NCBI GenBank assembly: GCA_039881045.1
Contig: JAYWVB010000008.1
Span: forward strand, 62,001 to 126,000
Direction: 5' to 3'
Source: Chaetomium olivaceum
Lineage: Eukaryota > Ascomycota > Sordariomycetes > Sordariales > Chaetomiaceae
Length of the DNA stretch: 64,000 bases
Both the position numbers and the translations under genes were made by a program. This document shows positions 1 to 13,400 of the stretch, piece after piece; within the stretch, counting starts at the first letter, position 1, and each line of letters begins with the position of its first letter. The notes under the pieces are model-generated. The model had not been told where the DNA came from. It did no database searches and was given only the letters and a program-made list of their open reading frames with translations.

Positions 1-2
1 AC

Positions 3-1088
3 ACTATTACGCGCGGCGTCGTCTACACGAAACTGGCTGCGAAATTTATCCGGAAGACGAAGAACCTCTCCGTTCTCAGCTTCGTTGACCACGAGGACGA
101 CCCGGCCACAGATGAGCCGAGGCACTGGGATTCTTTAATCGACAGCAGGATGCCGACCTGGGTCCCGGACTGGCACAGCATCAACCGGACGACGCCGTTG
201 GACTACCCAGTTGCTGCCGCCGAGGTCGAGGACCCGGAAATCCGTATTGACGGAGACACAGACAACTGTGCGAAGGGAGCGCCATTGCCTCACATCCTGG
301 TCCGAGGCTGGATAGTGGACGAGGTTGCGGCCGTATCGCAACGAATGGAGACGACCGACTTTCCTGTGACGGACATCCCTCGAGAACGTGAAAAAAAGAA
401 CCCCTTTTGGCTCGACCGCGTGTGGGAGGTGGTATGCCCCGCCGATGACGGCTCCGCGGACCCCGACGCCGCGGTTGCCGTGCTGGAGTCAATGTCGCTG
501 GCCTTGCCGCTTGGCACCCGGGAACCTGAACAGTCGCTACGCAGGGCAATAGGACCGCAGCAGACGTTGGAGCAACATCGACGGTCGTTTGCCGCCTACG
601 TCCTCGAGTACCACGAGCTGTGGCGCCGTGCGGCTAGGGTCACCGGTGCCGACAAAGGCGGCGATGGCAGCTATCTGCCCACCCACTCGCTATATGACAC
701 ACTGCCAGCCGAGGGGCAGGCCCAGCTGCGGTTGCGTGCGCAGGGGGCCACCAGCGGGGGCTTTCTCGAGTGCATGACTTGGACGTCTATGTGTCGGGTG
801 GTGTATCGGACGAGATCGGGCCTTGTGGGCATGGGCTCGCGGGTGACACGACCGGGGGACCTTGTTTGCCGGGTGCGCGGCTCGTCGGTGTTGATGACGC
901 TGCGTCGGATCAAGGATCCCAACGCCGGCCACGGCCGGGGAGCTGTGACTATTACCGGCCGCGAGATCGACCTCGGGCCGATTACCTGCCTTCACATCGG
1001 GCCCACCGTTGTGCCGGCGCGAATCAAGAGGGATGCCGTCGATGGTGGAGAGTATGGCGAGAAGGCCACCCGTTTTCGCATTGTGTAA
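3..1088 (+). CDS. HET-domain protein, 3'-terminal part (5' truncated by window edge)
   Basis: The reading frame is open from base 3 to the stop at 1086-1088, so the gene begins left of the window. The first in-frame ATG is at 150, but the upstream codons also read like protein (VYTKLAAKFI..., then LSFVDHEDD). The stretch MPTWVPDWHS is the conserved PSWVPDW-type motif that follows the HET domain in fungal heterokaryon-incompatibility proteins. The C-terminal block CRVVYRTRSGLVGMGSRVTR followed by PGDLVCRVRGSSV matches the family's usual tail, the '(F)GLGP..T..GD.vcvl.Ga..P' pattern. Such proteins act in non-self recognition and regulated cell death. The HET domain itself is outside the window, so the call rests on the C-terminal pattern only. 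No intron is needed in the visible part. Confidence 0.8.
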   Translation, partial: TITRGVVYTKLAAKFIRKTKNLSVLSFVDHEDDPATDEPRHWDSLIDSRMPTWVPDWHSINRTTPLDYPVAAAEVEDPEIRIDGDTDNCAKGAPLPHILVRGWIVDEVAAVSQRMETTDFPVTDIPREREKKNPFWLDRVWEVVCPADDGSADPDAAVAVLESMSLALPLGTREPEQSLRRAIGPQQTLEQHRRSFAAYVLEYHELWRRAARVTGADKGGDGSYLPTHSLYDTLPAEGQAQLRLRAQGATSGGFLECMTWTSMCRVVYRTRSGLVGMGSRVTRPGDLVCRVRGSSVLMTLRRIKDPNAGHGRGAVTITGREIDLGPITCLHIGPTVVPARIKRDAVDGGEYGEKATRFRIV

Positions 1089-1443
1089 CCGTCGTTCACT
1101 TGCCGCGCACTAGTACTTGAACAAAACGTGGGGTAGTGCTTGGATCTTGGGAATGAGGGTCAACTACCTTAGGTACCTTACCTAACGGTAGGTGCGGGAT
1201 ACATCATACTGCAGGTAACAGATAAATCTATATTCACATTCTCATTCTAACCCCCGGTCTTCCAGGTTGGTTGCCGTTCAAGAGGTGCGGTTTTTTGTCC
1301 TCATAGTTACCAGTTTTGGACCCTTCTGAGCAGACACGGAACTTTCATGTACAGTACAAAACCCAAACCGACCTGTGCGCCAATCCCGTCCCTAAATCAC
1401 AATAACGCCGACCATCTCGGGGTTCTCAACTCAACTTCTCAAC
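1089..1443. other. Intergenic spacer between converging HET and PKS-NRPS genes
   Basis: 355 bp between two convergent 3' ends. It contains an AGGTACCTTACCT-type palindromic island at about 1168-1195, of a kind that recurs in several spacers here. No gene is seen. Confidence 0.6.
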
Positions 1444-4400
1444 TCAACGCCTTGACACAATCCTGCGCCCCTCCTCATCATCAACCACCAAATGCTGGGC
1501 GGTCAACAACCACTCAAACAGCCCAGCGCGCTTCGCCAAACCCACCCAGTGCAGCGCAGGCACCGTCGGCAACGCCTTCACCGCATTCGCCTCAGCGCCC
1601 CCATTCTCAAGCAACGTCTCCGCACACGCCGCCAACTCCTGAATCTGCACCCTCGCCATTCCCGGATACGACACCGTCCGCATCCCCTCACCCTTCCCAT
1701 CCTGCCCAAATCCGCCCGTAACCTCACCCACCACCGCCGCAGCCACATCCTCCAACCTCCCAACATCAAACGACCCCGAAAGGCGCGCATAATCGGGGCG
1801 CACGCCGAGACTGGCCGACAGCCGGAGCATGTCGCCCGCCATGGTGGCCAGCACCTCCTTGCCCTCGCGCTCCGACGCGCCCATGGCCTCGCTCGGCCGG
1901 TGCGCCGTCGCGCGGAGGCCCGCTTCGCGCACCGCGCGGGCCAGGTACCGTTCCGCTACCCACTTGGAGGCGAGGTAGCCGTCGGCGGGGCTGGGACGCG
2001 GGAGCGTGGCTTGGGTGTTGTCGTACTCGTTGGGGTCCTCGAAGGCGCCCAGGGCGCCCGAGCTAAGCGTGTGCAGGTGGGCGCCGGCGTGCAGCGAGAG
2101 GGAGGCGAGGGTCTTGAGCGCGTCGACGTTGACGGGCTTGACCGCGCTGTAGCCGTCCCAGAAGGAGCGGTCGGCGGCGCAGTGGATGACGGCGTCGATG
2201 GTGTCGATGGCCAGGTCGGGGTGGTTGGCGGGGATGGTGGGTAGGTCGGCGAGCACGACGCGTACCTTGGCGTTGTCGACTTGGCCTGCCGCGAAGAAGA
2301 GGGTTGCTGGGTCGCGGCCCTCGGTCGGGCGCACTAGGCACACGACGGTGGCGACGCGATTGTCACCCACTAGGCGCCGCACGATGCGCTTGCCTAGCGA
2401 GCCGGAGGCGCCCGTAACCAGCACGCGCAGGCCAGAGCCGCTCGCTTTCACGGGCACCACCACACCTTGCGGCAGGTTCATGGCAGTTTCGTGGTCCCAG
2501 TTTAGCTTGCCAGCACCAGCCTGCTCGAGCAGCGCCGCCATGCTGCCCAGTTCGGTAGCACTCATCAACTTGCTCAGGCGCGGGGAATCACCGAACTCCC
2601 GCTTGATGGCCGCCTGCAGCTTAACCAGCAGCAGCGAGTTGCCGCCCGCGGCGAAGAAATCGGACCGCGACTGCAGCACACCACCACCCCGTTGGGGGAG
2701 GACGCTAGCCCAGAGAGGCGCGAGGCGGGATTCGGTGGAGGTCAGCGGCTGCGCCGGGCCGTCGGTGGCGGTGGAAGAGGCGGTTGTCTCGGGGAGAGGC
2801 AGGGCCTGGACGGCCCGACGGTCCACTTTGGAGTTGGAGGTTAGGGGGACCTCGGCGAGGGGGACGATCAAGGCTGGGCACATGTATTGCGGCAGGCTGA
2901 GAGGCAGGCGAGAACGGAGTTTGTCGAGGATCTTGGCGGTTTCTGCAGTGTCGATGTCTTGGTTGTCGAAGACGACGTGCGCGGCGAGGAAGCCGTCTTC
3001 CTGTCCGTCATCCACACCCCGGGCGGTCACAACGACCTGCGCGAGCTGACCGTCGGATTCACGTAACATGACACGCTCGATCTCGGCTAACTCAATGCGG
3101 AAGCCGCGCAGCTTGACCTGGGTGTCGCCGGCAATGCGGCCCTCGATGGCAAGGAAGCCGGACTTGTCCAGCCTGCCGTAGTCGCCGGTGCGGTACAGCC
3201 GTGCGGGCTTGCCACCGTCGCCGGGGACGGCGAAGGGACTGGAGAGGAAGGCCTGCGCGGTGAGGTCGGGGCGGTTGAGGTACTCGTTCTTACCGACACC
3301 GGCACCACCAAGCAAGATCTCGCCCGGCACGCCAATGGGCAGAGGGCGCATCTCGTCATCGACGAGGTAGGCAGAGTAGTTGGGTAGCAGGCGACCAGGG
3401 ACAGGAACGGTGAGGTTGGGGTTGTTGCGCACGTCCGCCACGCCCTTCATGGCCGAGATGGTAGACTCGGTCGGGCCGTAGCTGGTGTAGACGTTCAGGT
3501 TGGGCAGGGTCTCGCATAACTCGCGGAAGCTGCGGACTAGGCCGGGAGCGGCACGCTCACCGCCGAACCAAGCGGCCTTCCAGGAGGTACAGCGGCGCAG
3601 CTGGTCAGGCGCAAAACGCAGCCACATCTCATACTCGGAGGGGGTGGCCTGGGTCATGGTCACGCCGTGGTCGACCATCAGGCGAGTGATCTCGGTCGGG
3701 TCGCCGCGGGCATCAGCTGGCACGACGAGCAGGCAGCCCGCCGGTGGTTAGCGCAGCGTAGATCTGGAGTAGGGAGGCGTCGAAGCCGAAAGAAGCATTT
3801 TGGAGCACGACGCCGGCAAGCGAGGGAATGTTCCAGGCACGGTGGTATCCCTCGAGGTTGTTGCGCAGCCCGGCGTGAGTCACGACAATACCCTTAGGCT
3901 CACCGGTCGAGCCGCTGGTGAAGATGATGTACGCTGGTTGCTCGGGGCGAGCGGCCGCGGTGTCTGTTGGCCTCTTGCCTGCCGTGCTGCCGGCGAGGCG
4001 GGACACATCGATGGCGGGGACGGCATCCTTGATTTCCAGTTCAACCGTGCGGCTCGCGGTCTCAGCATCGACGAGGATGGCAGCCGGGTGTGCCACGGCA
4101 ACGTTGCTCTTCAAGCGGGGGATCGAGTTACGGAGATCCAGCGGCAGGTAGACGGCACCGACACGGTGGATGGCGACCAGGGAGCAGATCCAGTCTGCGG
4201 ACGGGGTCTGGAACACACCAACCACGGGGGCCTTGTCGTCGGTGCTGTGCGGCAGTCGGACACGCAGGGCATTGGCAATGCTCTCGACGCGAGCATCCAT
4301 TTGGGCGTACGTCAGGACGTTTCCGAGGCCATCCTTGAGGGCGACAGCTGTAGGGTTCTGGGCGATGATCTCGTCGATGCGGTGGGCGACAGTTGCGGGC

Positions 4401-7400
4401 CATTCGAGGTTAAGGGCGGGTCCTGTAAAGGTGTCAGGGGGTGAATCCCAACGGTCGTCTTTTTGGGGGCCATTCTGAAGAGGAATGCGGTGATGGAGAC
4501 GGACAAGGAGGAAGGGGGATTAAAGGGGCATCATCACACTTACCAGTCCCAATCTCCAACGCCTTTTCCACATCCACCTTATCCCACTTCTGCAACTGCC
4601 CTGTCTCCATCGCGTCCCCCTTCGCGGCAAACTCCTTCACCGCATTCGCAAAGCTCCTGACCAACAAATCGGCCGCATCGGCATCATACAACGACTGTTG
4701 CACATGCATTGCCAACGTGGCGCCATCATGGTCCTCAACAATCTCCAACGCCACATCATAACCAGTGCGAGCCGTGTGCCAACGCTCCTCGCCAATCCGG
4801 CAGCCGATCCACTGCTTGTCGGCATGCTCCTTGACCACCAGCCGGTAGTTCATAAACACCTGGAACACAGGCGCCCAGGCATTCGACCGCGGCACTCCGA
4901 CCTCATCCAGCAACAAATCGAACGGCAGCGCCGAGTGCTTGAGCGCGTCACGCGCCTTGTCGCGCGCCGTCTCAATGGCCTGCCCAAACGTTTTGGCGTC
5001 GCGATCAAACCTCAACGGCAGCACATTCAAGAAATTGCCCACGCTGGCCGCGAACCGGCTATCCAGTCTGTTAGCATCTGCAATACCAATGTACACACGC
5101 TCGGTGGTGTCGGCGGGCAGCAGGCGGAAGAGCAGGGCCTGCAGGGCGCCGAGGTAGGCGTGGAAGGAGGTGGCGCGACGGCCCCGCGCGAGGTTCTTGA
5201 GCTTGGCCGTCGTGTCCGGGCCGAGGTGGGCGCGCGCGACGTGCGTGCCGTAGCGGTCGAGCGGCGGGCGGACTTTGGTGCGCGCGAAGGGGAACAGCTC
5301 GATGGGGCGGGCGAGATCGGCGGCCGGGAGGGTCGCGCGGTAGTGCTCGATGGCGGGGCGCAGTTGACCGGTCTCGTAGGCCGCTATCTGGTGCGCACCG
5401 AAGGCCCGCGCTTGGGAGGTCGCGGGCATGGGGGGCAGGGGACGGGCCGGGTTGTTGTAGGCTTGGTGGATGTCGAGGAGGAAGACGCTGAAGCTGTGGC
5501 CGTCCATGGAGATGTGGTGAGAGCCGAGGATGAGGTAGTGCGATGTCTCGGAGAGCGAGAGCAGCTTCATGCGCAGCGGCACCCAGTCACCTAGGTTCCA
5601 CTCATACTTACGCATGGCCTCGAGCTCCTCGGAGGCCTGGGCCTCGGTTTCGATGGTGGCCGTTTCGAGGCGCACCAGCGTTTGTGATAGGATACCCTGC
5701 ATGGGCGTCCGGCTGTCGTCGCTGGACCAGAAGAAACGCGTGCGAAGTGTCTCGTGGCGTTGCGCCGCCTTCTCGACGGCCTTCGCCAGGTCGTTGACGC
5801 GGAGTCGGCCAGTGAGCTTGCCCAGGTAGGCGATGTTGAAGGTTGTAGGCTCGTCGACGTAGTGGCTCAAGAACCAGAAGCGCCTTTGACCGAATGTCAT
5901 GTGCTCGACGTGCTCGGTGGACCCGCGAGCGATGTCCTTGCGCCAGCTGTCGGCGTCTTCCTTGGTGCCGGCAGCCGCCTGGGGCCTCGGGGGCGGTTGG
6001 AACAGCTGCTTGTCTTCCTCCTGGTCAGGCCTCTCTAGGGAAGTGCCCGGGGTAGAAACTAGGACGGGGGAGCTGCTCGCGTCCGTCTCAGCACGAGTGG
6101 ATGGCGTGGTCGCGCTGACGCCGCTACCCTCGCTTGCCTGTTCGTCAATCGCCTTTTTGGTGACGGGGACCGGGGCGGGCTGGATGGGTTGGGCCGCAGC
6201 AGCCGGTGCACTGCCGAGGTCAGGAACGCCCTCCGCCAGCTTCGAGAGGTCGACGATGTCGGCGGGGATTTTGGCCATGGCCTCCTCGGCGAGCGACTTC
6301 ACCGTTTCACCCGGGCTCAGAATTTTTAGCACCGGTACGTCAACGTCAAGCTCCTTGAGGAACCAGGTGCGGAGGTCGACGGCCATGATGGAGTCAATGC
6401 CCAGCTCGACCAGTGACATTAGCGGGTCGACCGTTTCGGTGGCTGGCATCATGAGAATGCGCTTGAGGTTCTCGGTAAGGGAATCCTGCACGACAGCGAA
6501 CACCTCGGCCTGCGAGGTGACGTTGGCGAGGCGGGTGCGGGGGCGGACCATCTTGCCGCCGCCAGCGCCTGCACCACCCTTGCTACCACCGGCACCATCC
6601 TCAGCCTGCTGCAGGATGTAATGGCGGAACTTGGGGTCAAAGCGCAGGTTAGGCTGAATCTCAACGCTGTCACGGAACGGGGACATGCTGGTCACGACCT
6701 CAGCGATGCCCGAAGCTCCTGGGCGGCCAGCGAGGACGCCCTCGGCAAAGAGCAGGTGTAGATCCTGCTCCGAGATGTTGCGGTAACCCCATCGGACAAG
6801 GCGGTCCTTGTCGATGTCGGAGTGCTCGAGGTAGCCCAACCCCTGAACGGAGCTGATGGCAATGGTGGAGCCAGGCACTCCGCGGACGTCACGCCGCTGC
6901 GCGGCCAGGGCCGTCATGAACTGGTTGGCGATAACATAGGCTGACTGACCCGTGTTACCGGTGATGTTGGCGACGGAGGTGAACAGGATGAAGAAGTCGA
7001 GCGGCGTGTCGTAGAACAGCTCGTCCAGCAGAGCACTGCCCTCGACCTTGGGCGGCGCCGTACGCTGCAGGGTCTCGAACTGAACCATGTCGAACAGGGC
7101 GTCCTCAAGCAACAGTGCACCGTTGGCAACACCAATGATGGGCGGCATCTCGGCCCGGATGGTATCGTAGCACGCCCGGAGAGCCTCGCGCTTGGTGACG
7201 TCCAGCGCCATGACACGGACTTCGGCCCCTTGGGCAGCGAGTTCCTCAATGTAGCGCGGGTGCACCTTCGGCCGGCGACTGCTGAGCACGATGTGCCGTG
7301 CCCCATGGGCGACCATCCAGCCGCAGAGGGACTGGCCGACTTCACCGGACAGACCGACCAGGAAGTAGGTGCCGTCGGCTCGGAAGATGGTGCCGGCGTC

Positions 7401-10400
7401 AATAGGGCGCAGTGCCACCGAGACTGAGTTTGTGTTCCAGTCGACGACGGTCAGAGGTGCGTGCCGGACACCGCTACGGCCGACATCCTGGAGAGGGACA
7501 ACCGGTGTAGTGCTGGCCTGAGATTTGTTGCGCGACACGTTGCGTTTCCGGCTAGCCCCTTGCCATGCTTCCTTGAGGGCGGCGCCGACATCTTGGGGAG
7601 CAGCATCGGGGAACGCGCCGGCCTGGGCCCGGATGACGTCCTGCGCGGTCGTGGTGGGAGTGTATGGCGGCAGGGAGCGAGCTACTAGCTGGGCACTCGC
7701 CGAGCCCTCGGAGTGGGACAGGTCCGCGAAGCCCGAAATGTCGTGCGGGAGGAGCTTTTGAACCAGACGGCCGGGGAGCTTCTCATGCACAAGGACCCAA
7801 CCGGCGCCCGAGTTAGCCTTTGTCTTGTCTGCGGTCGTGAACACCACATGGGCGCCGTGTCCAGCACCTTCCCGGCCGAACGCCTCCTTGAGGGACTCGT
7901 CGGCCTCGTGCACAACGAGCGAGCCAAAGCCCGGAGCGTCAGCGAGAATAGCCCTAGTCACAAGATGGCTCGCCACATCGCCCAAGGAGAAGCCAGCAGC
8001 ACGGGACAGCGGCTCGCGCAGCTGCACCGTCCATGCAACGGGCACACGCAGGCGGGACTCGACGGGCGAGTCCACTAGCGCGAGCAACGGTCGGTCCGTC
8101 TCGGCATCTGTACCCGCACACAGCGAGAAGAAACCGGCATCGGGAACCTTGACGGCGTGCAGCACGGACTGCTCGACCAGGATCTCAACCGTCTTCTCGG
8201 CCCCCGGCCTGGGTGCCGCGGCCACACGCAGCGGCGAAGGCACGCACAGCTCCAGCGCATCTCCCGCCGGACCCGCAGGCTCCAACACAACGCTCGTCTC
8301 GCGGGGATCAACCTCTCTCGCCACGGTACGGCGCTGGGTATTGTAGCGGGCATTGGCGTCCCGGTCGGGATACATGCGCGGGATAAACAGCTTCCCGTTC
8401 TCGTAGTGCGCCTCGGGTTCGACGCTGTACAGGATGTTGACCCCTTCCTCCTTCCAGTGCCGGCCCATCTCAAGGCGGACGAGGTCGGCGGCGAGAGTGG
8501 TGGCGTCAGGGGCGGTGTCGAAGTCCAGGATCTGCAGGTTGATGCTGGGGTATTCGAAGCGGACGACGCGCGCCAGGCCGAGGATCATGGCCGAGTAGGG
8601 GGATGCGTCGCGCACACCGCGGGTGGCCCAGATGATGCTCCCGCCGGTGCGCCAGAGAGCTTTGAGGGCTTCGAGCTTGGCCTCGGTGCGGTGTTCAAAG
8701 AATTGGTGGTCGAGTTCGGTGAGTGAGAGGACGGAGCTGCCTAGAGGGAAGCCGCGCTCGTGGAGTTCTTCCAGGGTGGCTACGCGTGAAATAGTGGTAT
8801 AGCGGGAGGCAAGCAGCGTGGAGGCCTCGTCGACGAGCTTGGAGACGGTTGCCGTGGTGCCACCAACAATGACGAGCTCGGCGGGAGGCGGTGCGAGGGC
8901 CGCTGCTGGTTCTAGGGAAGCCAGCGGGTCGCGAATGGCGAGCACACGGTCGTCAACGGCCTGGCAGAGGTGCACCGTATACCACTGCAGGTGCTTCTCG
9001 ACGGGGCAGTGGGTGTCGACACCACCGAAACCATGGCGGCGCACCAGCTCGTCCCATTGAGCTGGCGTCAGGCAAGGTCCGTCACCTCGGGCCGGGTCGA
9101 CGATGCCATTGCCCCACCAGCCGGGGAGACCACCCATGCAGGCGGTGATACCGGTACGGTCGTTGCTGACGAACTCGAGCATCATCAAGTAACCACCCGG
9201 CCGCAGCAGACGGCGCGTGTTGGCCATCATGTCGTCCAGACGGCCGGTGGCGTGCAACACGTTGGATGCCAGCACGACATCATAGCTGCCCTCCTCGAAG
9301 CCCTGCTCCTCGGGAGTCAGCTCCATATTGTACGTGGCAAACACCATACGGTCGGCATAGGTGCGGAATCGCTCCTGGGCACGCTCGAAGAAACCCGCTG
9401 AGATATCGGTGAAGGTGTAGCTCTGGAAGGCGTCGCCTAGCATCGGGAGAACGGTACGCGTGGTGCCGCCGGTACCAGCACCGATCTCGAGGATGCGTAG
9501 GTGTGGGTGACGGTGGGCAACCTGGGCAACCATGCGGGCAATCCAGACGTTGGCTACGTCGAGACCGGCCAGCTCCTCGTAGAAACGGTCCAGGATGCCG
9601 TCCTTCATCATGTGCTCCAGCATGATACCATTGCGCCGGATCTCGCTGACCAAGTTCTCGCCAACGGCCTCGAGCAGCTGGATGTCAGCCCGGTCGTGGT
9701 AACGAGCGATCAGAGAGCGAATGTACGAAGCCGAGTCGTTGATGGCTTCGCGGGGCACATGTGGGTGCTCGCCGGCAGCTACCAGAGGCACGACACGTCC
9801 ACACAGGTCGATAAGGTGGCGGAAGTGCGGCAGCGTGGCCTCACGCTCGTCCGGTGTGATGGTTTCATGCACGCGGCGCAGGTAGTAGAAGCCGACGCGC
9901 TCAATGGTCTCGACAACCGCTTCGGTCTTGGGCGGCAGCAGGTCGTCACCCTCGACGGCCGCAATTGCATCCGGGCTGGCCAGCTTGTAGTCGAATCGCG
10001 CGAACAGGAGAGCATCGTCGCGTGCGCTCGCCGCGGCAAACGGCTTGACTTGCACCGCCTCCAGCTGGATAAACGCGTGGCCCTCTTCCTCGCCGGCGGC
10101 AAAGACGTCAATGTCAGCGGCCACGGGCGCTCCCAGGCCCTCGCGAGCCGTAGACTGGTACTGGAGCTGCCGGGTCCGGCCACCCGCTCCCCGTGCGGTG
10201 AAATAAGGGTTGATAGACACGGTGCGGATCTCAGTGGGAACATGCAGCGCCCACAGTCGGTTGTCGTGAGGGTACGAGTAGGCCGCAAAAGCAGTCTGCA
10301 AAGCCGAGTCGAGCCAACCCGGGTGCACGATGAGCTGATCCTCCCAACCCTCGCCCGAAACATCCTCGATGTCGCCCGTCGCGAATCCCCGCTTGCGCTG

Positions 10401-13400
10401 GATCGCCTTGACGCCCGTGAAGGGCGAGCTGTAGTTGTAGCCCAGCTGCGTGAACTGCGAGTAGAGACGGGCAGGGTCGGTCTTGACCAGGCTGATCTCG
10501 TCGGCACGCACGGCGGGGAGGGTGTCCGCGCGGGGCTCGTGGAAGCGCACGTGGAGTGTGGCACTGAAGTTCAGGGCCAGGGGTGCGGCGCTGTCGAAGG
10601 GCAGGCCGGAGTGGCAGGCGATATTGCCGCGGAGCTCGTCGTCGTTGGTATACTCGATCTTGACTGTGACCTTGGACTCCATGCCTACGCTCTCGTTCTG
10701 GAAGGCGAGAGCGCGGCCGATGATGACGTCCTCTAGGGTGACAAGGCCGAGAGGCCGGTCAGGGCCGGCGAGGACAGCCGCCGCCTCAACGCACATGGCG
10801 ATGTAGCCCATGGCGGGGAAGACAGTCTGTCCCTGAAGTTGGTGCCCCTGGAGCCAGCTGATCTCGCCTGACTTAAGGATGTTACGCCACGAGACTTCAT
10901 CAGACGTCTCTGTCTCGACACAGCGGCGACCGAGGATAGGGTTCGGCGGCGCGTGCATGTTGCGATGGGCGCCCGAGAACCGCGTGAGGCTGTAGAAAGA
11001 GCGGGAGTGGTCGAAGGGATACAGCGGCAGGTCAGCAACCACCTTCTTGGGGTACGGACCGCCCGAGATAGCCTTCTCAAGACGGTCGAAGTCGACAGAG
11101 CCGGCGCCCAGGTGTGTCCAAATAAATCCGAGCGCTGATGAGAGCTCCAGAACGTCGCTCTTGTTCCGACCCAACAGGCCCGTGTAGGGGATCCTATGCC
11201 CGGCCGCCTCCTCGACGGTATCGAGACATGGGCCCTTGAGCGCCGGGTGGGGACCAACCTCAAGGCCGAGGTCGAAAGGCCCACCCTCGGCAACAGCGTG
11301 CGCCACTGCCGGCGAGAAGAGAACTGCGCTGGTCATATTGTCGACCCAGTACTGCGGCGACACATCCGTTGGGGCCATGACATGACCCTCGACGACACTC
11401 GAATACCAGGGGATGCCGTTCCCCTCACCTACCTTGATCTCACACCGGACAAGGGCATCACGGTACGGCACCGCGCACGGCTCCATGTGGTGCGAGTGGT
11501 ACGCGGTATCGACGCGCAGCTGGCGGGCGAAGCGGCCTTCGTCCTTGTAGATTTCAAGGGCCTCCTCGATGGCATCCTCGTCACCAGACAACGTAACGCT
11601 GTTGGACGAGTTGCGAGCCGCCACCTTGATGCGGCCCTCGAACTCTTCCAGCTCGCAGAATTCGAGCGCGTCCTCATACGACGTGCCAACCGCCAGCATG
11701 GACCCGCGACCTGTAGGCGAGCCAGCCAGCTTCGCGTACAGACCACGGTAGTACGCCACCCGAATGGCGTCCGTAGCCGACAAGAACCCGGACGCATACG
11801 CCGCGGCAATCTCGCCCGACGAGTGACCGACCGCACCATGCAGCCTGATCCCCGCGAGCCCCAACAAATCCACCAGCACAATCTGCACCGCCGTGCACAG
11901 CGGCTGGGAGATCGCCGCCTCCGACAAGCGCGACTGCTTGGCATCCGCCAGGATCTGCTCGCGCAGCGTCCAGTCGGGGCGATCGCCCTCGGGCAGCGTC
12001 GCCAGCGCCTGGTCGAGCTGGGTCAGCAGCTCGCCGACGTAAGGGGACTGCTCGAGAAGCAGCGCGCCCATGCGCGGCCACTGGGCGCCCTGGCCCGTGA
12101 AGACACCCAAGATCTTGGGGTCGGGCGAGTCAAAGTAGCGGGAGGTGAGAGCGCCGTCGCCTGCGCCGCCTTCACTGAGCAGCGCATCGATGGTGCCAAC
12201 CAAGGAGTCCAGGTTGTCGGTGGCAATGGCCTTGCGGAAGGCGAGCGTGGAGCGGCGGTGCTGGAGCGTGTAGGCGAGGTTGCGCAGGTCGGTGTCGGGG
12301 TGGGAGAGGACGTAGGCGCTTAGGTCGGAGAGGGTGGTGCGGAGTGCCGAGGCGGAGGCGGCCGAGATGGTCAGCGGCGTGAAGGCGGGCACCTTCGTGA
12401 TGACGATCTGCTGCTTGGTGGGGGTGGCGTCGTAGCTCTCGATGATGGCGTGGGCGTTGGTGCCGCCGAAGCCTGTTGCAAGCCATTTTTGTTAGGAGAT
12501 ATGTATGTCAGCTGGGTCCTAGACAAGGACTTACCGAAACTGTTGACACTAGCGCGGCGCGGCTGTCCGGCCACCGGGGTCGGCCAGGGCAGGGCCTTGG
12601 TCGGGATGCGGAGGTTGTCGCAGAACTCCGCGACCCGGGGGCTCAGATTGTTGAAGTGGAGGTTAGGAGGGATGGTGTTGTGCTGCATGGCCAAACAAGT
12701 GCCAATCAGACTGGCAAGACCAGCGGTACCCTCGGTGTGCCTGGAGGTGAGTTAGTGGGATTACGTTAACATAACAGCGGCAGCAGAAGGGCGCACCCAA
12801 TGACGGTCTTGATCGATCCTACAAAGAGGGGATCCTTCGGGCTCCCTCCGTCATAGAAGGCGCGCGAAATGGCCTCGGCCTCCTGCGGGTCACCGGCCGG
12901 GGTACCGGTGCCGTGGGCGTGGAAGAACTGCGGGCGGTCTTTCGGGTCTTGGATGTTGAGCCCGGCGCGCTCGTATGTGTCGCGGATAAGGTCTGCCTGG
13001 GCCACGTTGTTTGGCATCGTCAAGCCAGGGGTCCTGCCGTCCTGGTTGACTACATTGGCTGAGTCAGTGATGCCGATGATGAGCACAGGAAAGCTAAGGG
13101 AAGGTACACATACCTCCGGTGCCACGGATCACGCAGTTGATGGGATCTCCGTCTCGCAGCGCAGCGCTCAGCGGCTTCAACACGACCGCCGCAATACCCT
13201 CACCACGGGCATAACCGTCGGCGGAGGCATCCCACATCTTACTCCGCCCCGTGGGAGACAACATGTGCAAGTTGCTCTCAGCGATCATCATTCCTGGGGT
13301 AATCCATCAGTATCAACACTTACTCATCCGTAGGCCAGGTAAGCTCCTGTAAGAAGAGGTAAGCAACTCACCAGGCGACAGAATCATATTTGCGCCCGCA

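Noticed and set aside
3713..3760. An intron to explain the frame change in the adenylation domain
   Set aside because: The conserved protein pattern is continuous across the point with only one surplus base; no GT-AG pair of usable length fits without deleting conserved residues.
4423..4543. Reading the end of the long frame at 4434 as a true C terminus (C-domain-terminated synthetase)
   Set aside because: A well-formed intron joins the condensation domain to a complete adenylation domain start.
9501..10736. Long plus-strand open frame (411 codons), with similar ones at 4698-5594 and 11196-12323
   Set aside because: They lie antisense to the 7.9-kb PKS-NRPS exon, are caused by its GC-rich codon use, and show no domain.
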